A stretch of 26,259 bases of DNA from IMG/VR virus record IMGVR_UViG_3300010885_077209, positions 1 to 26,259 of that record, one strand, 5' to 3'. The notes beneath the pieces were generated by a model. That model saw only the letters and a list, made by a program, of their open reading frames with translations, made no database searches and was not told the origin of the DNA. The position numbers and the translations under genes are program-made. The stretch comes from a virus. Positions 5,180 to 17,100 of this stretch are shown here, in pieces (the stretch's first letter is position 1; the number at the start of each line of letters is the position of its first letter).

Positions 5180-8100
5180 ATGATACAAACTGGTTTTGAA
5201 TCAAGGATAAAGGTACAGCAAATAATTGAAAATCAATTACCAGGATTTATCCTAGATGAAAGTCCAAAAACTGCTGAATTTTTAAAGCAATATTATATTT
5301 CCCAAGAATATCAGGGAGGACCGGTAGATATTGCTGAAAATTTAGACCAGTATTTGAATCTTGACAATTTAATTCCGGAAGTTATTGTAGGTAATATTGG
5401 CCTTAGTACCAATATTACATCTACTGTTGGAGTCATTACAGTAACAAGTACCAAAGGATTTCCATCAACATATGGTCTTTTAAAGATTGATGATGAGATT
5501 ATCACATATACTGGAATTACAACAAATACATTTACTGGTTGTATTCGTGGATTTAGTGGAATTACTAGTTATCATCAAGATTTAAATAGTGAAGAATTAG
5601 TTTTTTCAGAATCAAAATCAGCATCTCATGTTAAGAACTCTAAAGTAATAAACTTAAGCTCACAATTTTTACAAGAATTTTATAAAAAATTAAAATATAC
5701 TCTTACACCAGGTCTTGAACATGTAAATTTTGTTTCAGATTTGCATGTAGGAAACTTTATAAGGGAATCAAAAACTTTATATCAAACCAAAGGAACTGAT
5801 GAATCATTCAGAATATTATTTAATATTTTGTATGGCGAAACACCAAAAGTAATTGATTTAGAGAAGTTTTTAATTAAACCATCAGCAGCAAAATATATTC
5901 GAAGGGAGGTGATGGTTGCCGAAAGAATTTCTGGAGATCCTTCTCTATTAGTTGGGCAGACAATTAGAAAATCTACAGATGAAAATACTACTGCATCCGT
6001 ATCTGAAGTAGAAATTATAAAGAGAGGAGTAAAAAATTATTACAAGTTGCTTATTTTTATTGGGTATGATGATACGTTCCCAACTGTTACTGGAACGTTC
6101 AACATTACTGGAAGTACTAGGGTTTTGGAAGATGTAGAACCTAATGCAAATATTATTACTGTAGACTCCACAATTGGGTTTGGGCAAACAGGAACAATCT
6201 ATATTGGAAACAATATAGCAACGTATACTAGTAAAAGTATAAATCAATTTTTTGGATGTACTGGAATCGAAACAACTGTAAAGGCAACCAGTATTGTTCG
6301 TTCCGATGAGACATATTATGGATATGAAAATGGTGATTTTAGTAAGAAAGTAGAATTGAGATTGACAGGGGTAGTATCAAAATTTTTACCCACACTACAA
6401 TTAGGTACAGTTGATGAAAATGAACAAATAGGCGTAAAATATTTGGGAGAAATTATTACAAATCCCACAGAAAATGCATCGAAAGAAGAAATTTTTGCAA
6501 ATAGTTGGATTTATAATACAAGTTCAAGATATCAAATAGAAAGTTTTAATTCTGGATCTATATCCCAAGTGGTATTGAGCGGAACTATTGACAAATCCAG
6601 CTTAAAGGTTGGAGATAGGATTAATATTTTAGAAAGAGATAGTGAAATTTTAGCAGTTAGTAATTTAACTATATTAGAAATAACTAATAATCAAATATCA
6701 ATTTCAAACAATTTTACTTTAAATCAAAACAAAGATTATGATATTAGAAGAATAATCAATTCATCTTCTGTAACTGAAAATTCTACTTCATTAGAATACA
6801 ATTCTTTATTTGCAGATATTCAAAATGTTTATATCGATAATAATTATGGATACATGTATGTTGCATCAAATTCTTTACCATCATATGAAATAGATAAAAA
6901 GACTTTTTCATATATTGCATCATCTCTTTCAGATCAAGATATTGAAACTGGATTATATTCAACAATTAATTTTGAAGAAAAGGTTTCATTTTTAACTGGT
7001 TTTCAAATTTTTTATCAACCAGAAATATCCCCAATTTCAGGACTGGCAAAGGGAATTTATTATGTAGAAGTTTTAAGCAATAAATCTCAAATCAGATTAT
7101 ACACATCCAAGACATTTATTGGATCTGAAAATTATATTCAATTTGGAGAATTAGTGCCAGGAAATCATTTATTCATTTTGAACAGTCAGAGTAATAATAT
7201 TATTTCTGCTCAAAAAATTCTAAGAAAATTTCCAATTAATACAAATATTGCAGATGGTTCGTCAGATTTAACAGATCCTGGTTCAGTTGGAATGTTGATA
7301 AATGGTGTTGAAGCAACAAGTTATAAATCAAATGAAAAAATTTATTATGGACCGATAGAAAGAGTAGATGTATTGAATGGTGGGAAAAATTATGATGTAA
7401 TTAATCCTCCAATACTACAAATATCTTCAGGAATAGCATCAATTCAACCAATTGTTAGAGGATCAATTGAGAGAATATTTGTAGACCCCCAAGATTTTAA
7501 TATTGATACGCTGGTATCAATTGCAGTCACAGGTGGTAATGGTAGAGGGGCATCATTTGAACCATTTATAGAGATCCAGAGAAGAGAAATCGAATTTGAT
7601 TCCAGACAAACCATCTATGGGGGAGGAGTTGATATATATTCAGAAACTATTACATTTTTATCACCACACTATCTTTCCAATGGGCAACCAATTTATTATA
7701 GTCCAAGAAATAATAATCCATTAGGTATTGGAAATTTTAATGCAAGTAATGTTTACCAAAATAAAACATTGAATGATGGCGGAATATATTATACTAAGGT
7801 TATTAACAACACTACAATTCAACTATATGAAAGAATATCTGATTATAGAATTGGAATTAATACAGTTGGTTTTACAGAATCTCAAACTTCTGGAATTCAT
7901 ATTTTTAAAACAGAACCAAAAAAAGTTTTAACGGATATTAAAGTTATAAATCGTGGAAGTGGATATGAAAATAGAAAATTAAGAGTTAATAGTTCAGGAA
8001 TATCCACAATTAATAATACAATTACTTTTAAAAATCATGGATTTAATCATGGCGAATTGATTGTATATAATTGTGAAACAACTGCAATTAGTGGATTATC

Positions 8101-11100
8101 TTCATCAAAACAATATTATATTTTAAAAATTGATGATAATAAATTTAGATTATCAGATGCCGGTATTGGTGGGACAAGTATATTAGATTATCAGAGAGAA
8201 AAATATGTGAAATTTGGAACAACTGGTTCTGGATACCAAATATTCAATTATCCTCCAATTAGTGTTAAAGTAGAATATACTACTTCTGGAATAGGCAGCA
8301 CATCTATTCGAGGAACAATTATTGCAAATCCAAGTGTTAAAGGTGAAATAGTGGGGGCATATCTTTATAATGCTGGTAGTAATTATGGTTCAACAATTAT
8401 AAATTTACATAAAAAACCAACAATATCAATTAAAAATGGAAAAAATGCCGAAGTAAGTCCTGTAATTGTTAATGGCAGAATAATCGACACAAATTTGCAG
8501 TATGGAGGAATTGAGTACTATTCGACACCAGATTTAAAAGTTATTGGATCTGGAAGTGGATGTATTCTAAGACCAGTGATTCAGAATAATAAATTAGTAG
8601 ATGTCATTGTTGTAACTTCTGGATCTGGATATGGGGAGAATACAAGGATAATAGTAGAATCTTCTGGAAAAAATGCAATATTTGATGCAAAAATTAGACC
8701 ACTTGAAATAAACAATAATTTTTTCTATGCAACTGAAGATTTACTCAGTAATTTTAGAAAAACATCAAATGAATTGTTGATTAATTCAAGAAATAATCTG
8801 CAGTATTTTATTTCTGGATACTCACAATTTATACAGAATCAATTTAATGATATTGGATTGAATCATTCTCCGATTATTGGATGGGCATATGACGGAAATC
8901 CAATATATGGATCTTATGGATATACAGACCCCAATGATAAAAATTCCCCCATTAAACGTTTGTCTTCTGGGTATACTACAAATGCTTCAAATATTGAAAA
9001 TAGACCGGCAGATTTTTATCTTGGATTTTTTGCTGATGATTATAAATTTACATCTTCTGGAGATTTGGATGCATCTAACGGAAGATTCTGCATAACACCA
9101 GAATTTCCAAATGGTGTTTATGCATACTTTGCAACATCTGAGTCAGACATATATGGAAATATAGTTGGACAATTCCCATATTTTATTGGAAATTATTATA
9201 GGTCTAAATTTGTCTCAGATAACAGGAAATTGGACCAGTCATTTGATTTCAATAATTCCAAATTAATCAGAAATACATTTCCATATAAAATTAATGACGA
9301 ATATGGTGGAAATGATTTTATTATTGAATCAAATGAAATTATTAATCAAAAAACTAATGTAGAATCTGTAACATCTGGAAGTGTTTCCAATTTTAATATT
9401 GTAGAGCCCGGTAATGATTATAAAATTGGAGACAATTTAAATTTTAATGCAATAGAAATAAGCGAAGATAATGGTGGAATAATAGCGCAGGTTTCCAAAC
9501 TAAAAGGAAAAGATATTGTAAATTTACAAACCACTTTAACCTCATATTATGATGCTATTTTTACCTGGAAAAATGGAAACCAAGTGGAAGTTTCAATTTT
9601 ACCTTACCATAGCATAGAAAATCTCGACACCGTAACAATCTCCGGATTCTCAACATCATTGAGTGATTTAAATGATTCATATCAGGTTGGAGTAACATCA
9701 TACACTTCAATACTAATTAGTGATATGCCAGCATTTTCTATGCCGCCATATTATATGCCAACAGCAGGTATTGTAACTGATATATATGTTTCAAGAATAC
9801 CAGACAATATTTCTATTGGAAGTAGTATTGGTATTGGAACAGAAACATTGTCAGTTATAAACATTTTTAATGATTTAAGTGTTTTAAGAGCAGTTAGGCA
9901 GCAACCAACTGGATCAGCTCATACTTCAACTACAATAGTTAATTTTATTCCAAATTCATTTACAATAGAACATAAAACAAATTATTTTGATTCCAAATTA
10001 AATAAAGAATTTTATTTTAATCCAAAACAATCTGTTGGAATTGGAACAACTGCTGGAGCAGGAACTTCACTAACATATACTGTTGGAAATAAAGATTATC
10101 AGATTTCAGTACCTACGCAATCGATTTTTCTACCAGATCATCCATTCGAAACAAATCAAGAGGTAATATTTAAAAAATTATCATCTTCAGATCCATTATA
10201 TGTTTCAAATACTCAAACGAGTGATTTATATACTCTTCCTACGAGTGGAAATCAACAAATAGTTTATATCATTAAAAAATCTAAAGATTATATTGGAATT
10301 GTAACTCAAGTTGGATTGACAACAACAACTAACGGATTGTTTTTTCAAAATAATGGGACAGATGATTATCGATATTCTATAAAATCTACATATTCCCAAG
10401 TAACTGGTAATGTTGATAAAATTAAAACATTAGTTTCAGTATCAACCTCACATAATCTTTCTAATGGAGATACTATTAATTTGAATTTAATTCCCAATCT
10501 TTCTGTGGGAATTGGAACTTCAACTTCAATTTCTGTCAAGTATGATACTTCGACGGAGAGATTATTAATTAATCCTATAGGATTTAGTACATCAGGAATT
10601 AATACTTCAACAAATACTATTACTCTCAGATCACATAATTTGAATACTGGGAATAAGATATTATATTCATCTAATGGATCTGTTGCTCAAGGACTGTCTA
10701 CTGGATTTTATTTTGTATATAAAGTTGACAATGATAAAATAAAACTATGCGAAACTTATATAGATTCTGTAACAATTCCGCCGACTGTTGTAGATATTGT
10801 AGGTATTGGAACTACAACTCAAACAATTTCACCGATTAATCCCAAAATTGATGTTATTAGAAACAATAATTTAATATTTAATCTTTCAGATACTTCCTTA
10901 TTGGGATATAATTTTAAAATTTATTATGATCAAGATTTTGCTGACGAGTTTGTATCTACAGGTTCTGCAAGTACATTTTCAATATCCGGATTTGGAACTG
11001 TTGGAGTATCCACTAATGCATCATTGGCATTAAATTATAGTGAAGGGTTGCCAACAAAATTATATTATAGTTTAGAAAAATCGGGATATATTAGTACTGC

Positions 11101-14100
11101 AGATAAAGAAGTTAAAAATTATTCTCAAATTAATTATGTAAATTCAACTTATAATGAAAATTACATCGTTTCTGGATTGGGTACAACAACTTTTAATATT
11201 GTATTGACTAATATTCCCGAAAAATTGTCATATAATCAATCAGAATGCTCTACATTAGAGTATAGTACAAATTCTTTATCTTCCTCCGGAGGAATCAAAA
11301 ATATTAGAATAATTTCTGGAGGAAATGGATTTAAAAAATTACCAGTTTTTGCTGGAAGTAATTCTACAAATGGTAATGGAGCATATATTATTTGTGAGTC
11401 AGATTCAATTGGTAGGATTAATCAAACAAAAATTTTAAATGAGGGATTTGAATACTCATCAGATAAAACTCTTAAACCAAAGGCAGATATTCCTTCAATA
11501 ATCAATTTATCATCTTCAAGTACTATTTCAAATATTTCTGTTTTAGACAGTGGTAAAAATTATACATATGCTCCAACTTTAATTGTAGTTAATTCTGATA
11601 CTGGAGAAAAAATTGATTCTGGATTTTTATCCCCAAAATTAGTTGGAAGTGGAATTGCTTCAGTAGATATTGTTAATGAACCAAAAGGATTGCCATCATC
11701 AATAGTAACAATTAAAAGCATTAATAATACCAATGGTGTTGGTATTCAATCAATGTCAACAAATAGTAATAGTGGCGTTGCAACTTGCACTTTAATCACA
11801 CCATTAAGTGGATTTAATATAGAACCATTTGCTGTTGGTGATAAAATTTTTGTTGAGGGTGTGCAACAATATAGTTCTAATGGAAATGGATTTAACTCGG
11901 AAAATTGTGGGTATGAATTTTTTACAGTAATAGGATACACAAATGCTGGAACATATGAACCTAGACGATTAACATTTAGTGTGGCAGAATTCACAACAAA
12001 TTCAGGAATTGCAAAAACTATACAAAATTCATATGGATTTATTGTAAATTATAAAAATTATCCAAAATTTGAAGTAACTCAAAAACTTTCCACATTTATT
12101 ATTGGGGAATATTTATCAGTACTGGTTAGTGGAAAGTTTGTAAAAATTGATTTAAAAATAACTCAGTATAATAATGATAGTATTAAGGTTCAAGGAAACT
12201 ATGATTTATCTGTTAATGATCTTATTCGAGGAGTTCAGTCGGGAAGTATTGCAACAATTAATTCGATAATAAAAAATTATGGCGAATTTGATGTCAGTTA
12301 TAGTTGTAAGCAAAATTTAGGTTGGTCGGATAATATAGGTAATTTAGATGAAGATGTGCAAGTAATTTCTGATAATGATTATTATCAAAATCTTTCATAT
12401 TCATTAAAAAGTTCTCAAACATGGGAGAATATTGTTACTCCAGTTAATAATATTCTACACCCGACTGGTCTTAAAAATTTTGCAGATACTGAAATTATTT
12501 CTAATACAGGATTTGCATCTACCAATACGTTTGAATATACATCTATTCTGTATGATATTTTTAACGAAAATAGAGTCGATACTATTAATAATTTTGATTT
12601 ATCTTTAGATGTTGATCTATCTGCAGATGGTTCATCTAAGTTTTTAAAATTTAAAAATAAAAGATTAGCAGATTATATTGAATGTAGGACTAATAGGGCT
12701 CTTATAGTAGATGATATTAGCGCAGAATTTTCAAGTTCGGAACTCGATTCGGGAACATATTCAAATATTTCCAATATTATAACATCTAAAAAATATGGAA
12801 GATTTTTAGTTCAAATTTCTGATATTAAAAATACTAAATTTCAATTTTCAGAAATTATAACAATTAATGATAATAATGACATATTTACTTTGGAAAAAGG
12901 TAGTATTGGAAATACAAATACCCGTTTAGCAGATATTTATGGATATGTTGATGAGGTTAAAAATTTCTATTTAAAATTTGTACCAGAAGATGTATATAAT
13001 ACCGATTACAATATTAAAGTTTTATCAAATACCTTTGATAATTATTTAACTGGGATTGGCACTTATCCAGTTGGTTTCGTTAATCTTGTGAGTTCAAATT
13101 CAGTTGTTGGTGTAGGAAGTACGGTTACTATTATTTCAGCACCAATTAGTAATTTGAATTCATTATTCTCAAATATTCATATTCTCAATAATAATGCATC
13201 TTATGAGATGAATTATGTAGAGTTGTATGTTGATCATGATGGAACAAATACCAATATTAGTGAATATTATTTTGATTCTCAAATACAGTCTAGTGGTAAT
13301 TTTATTGGATCGTTTGCTGCATCAATTTCCAATAATACAATAAAACTTAATTATACAAACACATCAAATAATCCCGTTACTTTACGCTCCAAGAATGTGG
13401 GATTTGGAACAACTTCTATTGGAGGTTCTACATATAGATTCCAATCAATAGGTCAACCAGATGGTAGTGAAAGGACGGTAAATTATATTTCAAATTATAG
13501 TAAAGTATCTGCAGCATCAACTATCGTATCTTTAAATAAAAACGATTTCATCTCATTAAAGTCAACTATAAAAGTAAGTATTGGAAATACTAGCGCATTA
13601 CATCAAGTTATGATGATTCATGATGGTAATGATGTATATACAACACAATATCCATTTTTATCGATTGGAAGTACTAGCGGAATTGGTACTTTTGGTGGAG
13701 AGTATTTTGGAAGTTATGTAAATCTTAAATTTTATCCAGATCCAACAATTTCTGGGACGTTTACAGTTTTAACTTTTAATGAATGTTTTTATAAAGAATT
13801 AGACCTGATTAATATTCCAATAAAATTGACATATAAAAATATTACAGAATCTGTAAATAGTCAGAGATATATTTCTATTAATAGTAACTATAAAAATAAA
13901 TTAGATTTTGATTTAAAATATCGTGGATATCCAATTTTTGAAAAAATATTTGACCCAGCAAATACCACTACTTTAGATTATAGTGAAGGAGAATTTAGTA
14001 TACCAGATCATTTCTTCAGCACTGGTGAAGAATTAATTTATACACCAGGTTCCAGCTTCATTGGAATTGCTGAAACATCGGTCAGTATAGGTTCCACTTT

Positions 14101-17100
14101 AAATTCTAGTGGAATTGTCACGGATAGGTTACCAAGTAAAGTATTTGCAATTAAAATTACTAATGATAAATTTAAATTATCAACAAGGAAAGATTATGCT
14201 CAAGCAGGAATTTATGTTACATTTACATCTGTAGGTTCTGGAAATTATCATAAACTTGAGATGTTTAAGAAAAATGAAAAATCAATTATTACTATTAATA
14301 GTATGATTCAACATCCACTTAATTATTCTTTGGTAAGCCATACCATAAACAATGGTGGTCAAATTGGAACAGCATCTACTATATTTGTTTTAAGTGGCAT
14401 TTCATCAATTTCTCCTGGAAATATTCTTAAAATTGAAGATGAATATATGAAAGTCAGTAATGTTGGACTAGCAACTACTTCTTCTGGTCCTATTACATTT
14501 AGTGGAAATGTCCCACTAGTTCAAGTTGTAAGAGGATTTGCTGGAACATCAAATTCTACACATAATAATGGAACTGCTGTTAAGGTATATACTGGTTCAT
14601 TTAATATTGTGGGTAGCAAAATTTACTTTACGGAAGCACCTAGAGGAAAATTGATAGATGATAATGATTTGGATAACCTACCAAATGCAAAAGCAACATT
14701 TGATGCAAGAGTTTTCTTAAGAAATGATTATTCGAATAATCAAATTTATGATGATATATCAAATACATTTACTGGTATTGCACAAACATATCCATTAACG
14801 TCCCAAGGAATTGCCACAGTAGGTCTTAGTAGTATCGGTGGAAATGGTATTGTCGTGATTAATGGCATGTTCCAAACTCCAACTACGAAGAATAATTCCA
14901 ATAATAACTACATTATTGCTGAAAATAGTGTTTCTGGTATCAGCAGCGTCGTATTTTCTGGAATTACATCTAGTAATGGGTCAATTGTCATTTCAGATTA
15001 TGATATTAATAGAAACCAACTTCCTAGAGGTGGGCTGATTGTTTCTCTTGGTTCAACACCAGGACTTGGTTTTGCACCTCTTGTAGGCGCTTCTGTCACT
15101 GCTACAGTTTCTTCTGGATCTATTATTTCTGTTGGTATTGGAACTAGTGGTAATTTTGGTTCTGGATATAGAAATCCAGTTTCAATTGCAGTAACTGATA
15201 GTAGTCACACAGGAACGGCAGCAACAATTACAGCAACCGTTGGTGCTGGAGGAACGTTATCATTCAATATTATTGGTGGTGGAACTGGATATGTAAATCC
15301 AAAAATTAATATCTCTTCACCAAGTTATGAGAATCTGCCCGTAATTGGAGTTTCTAGACTTGGAATTGGAACTACTACAGAAACTGGAGTTGGATTATTA
15401 CTGAATGTAGAGGTTGGCGCTAGTTCAACGGTTGGCGTTGGATCAACTTTATTTCAAGTAACATCCTTCAAAATAACCAGACCAGGATATGCATTTAAAA
15501 GAGGAGATGTTTTAAGACCTGTTGGATTAGTCACTGCTAAAGGATTGTCATCTCCACTTAGTGATTTCACTCTCACAGTTTTGGATACATTTACAGATTC
15601 GTTCGCAGCTTGGAAATTTGGAGAACTTGACTATATTGATTCTATTAAAACACTTCAAAATGGTACTAGGCTGAGATATCCATTATATTATAATGAGCAA
15701 TTACTTAGTTTTGAAAAAGATTCTAAGAATTCAGATTCTCAAGCAATTGATTTTGATTCTTTACTTATTATTTTTATTAATGGAATTTTACAACAACCAG
15801 GAGTTGCATACCAATTTAGTGGTGGAACCTCATTTACATTTACCACTCCACCAAAACAAAATGATAATGTTGCAATTTTCTTCTATAGGGGAAGTAATTT
15901 AGACAGTACTTCAGTAGATGTAAATGAAACCGTGAAAGAAGGTGATGAATTACAAATTTTCAATAATGATACCTTATTGGGAATTACTACAACACAAAAT
16001 CCAAGAGTAATATCTGGAATAAAAACCTCGGATACAATAGAAACAAATGCCTATAGATTACAAGGTATAGATATTATCAATTTTAAACCAACTAGTTGGG
16101 TAAAACAAAAGGTTGATAGATTTATAGACGGATCAATTATTTCCAAATCTAGAGATTCTTTAGAACCTCAAATATATCCAACTGCAAAAATTATTAGAAA
16201 TTTTGAATCTACTGATACTGGAGTATTTGTCGATGATTCAGAATTTTTCAATTATGAGAATGAAGTGTCAATTGATTTTGATGCATTTATTGTTAGTGGG
16301 AAATCAAACCCAGTTTCCGCTGCTGTTACTGCAATAGTTTCTGCTGCAGGAACAATCCAATCACTTTCTATTACCAATGCTGGAAGTGGATATGAAGGTC
16401 CATCAGTTACTGTTAAAATTGCCTCTCCACTAACCATCGGCATTTCAACTTCATTACCGATGGGAGTTGGAATTGGTATTGGAACTACTGCAACAGCAAC
16501 CATTGCTGTTTCTGCTCAAGGAACTCTAACAACCCCTATTACGATTACAAATCCAGGATTGGGATATAGTATTGGAATGGAACCACAAGTTATTACTCCT
16601 CTCCCCAATCCAATATACGAAAATATTACTAATATTACAAATATTCAAGGATTTTCTGGAAATATTGTTGGTATTGGGACTACAGTAGGTATCGGAACTA
16701 ATTTGGCAATAAAATTTACTTTAGATCCAACCCTTTCACCATTTACTGGATTACAAGTTGGATATCCGATTTATATTTTCAATAGTAAAGTTGGAAATGG
16801 AGTAACATCAATTATTAATACTAATTCTTCTATTGTGGGTGTTGGAACAACATTCTTGGACAATATCTACTATATAAATGCTTTCAGTTCATTGACGGGA
16901 ATTATTACCTGCAATGTAATATCGACAACATCTGTAGTTGGTATTGCTACAACGGGTTCAAGAGTTGCACAATTTTCTTGGGGAAGAATATTTGGATTTA
17001 CTAGATCATCTTCACCAATTTCAATCGCAGTTTCTTCCTATACCGTAGATGCTGGGTTATCAACATTTCCAACAATTCAACGAAGAGGTTATGGGTTAAG

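Noticed and set aside
8877-9095. Plus-strand 72-codon ORF inside the giant gene
   Set aside because: It lies out of frame across the YHYH-type domain and is a shadow of that conserved coding sequence.
9825-16960. CRISPR or tandem DNA repeat array from recurring GGTATTGGAAC words
   Set aside because: Spacing is irregular, the words are short, and they are in frame encoding GIGT, so they are protein repeats.
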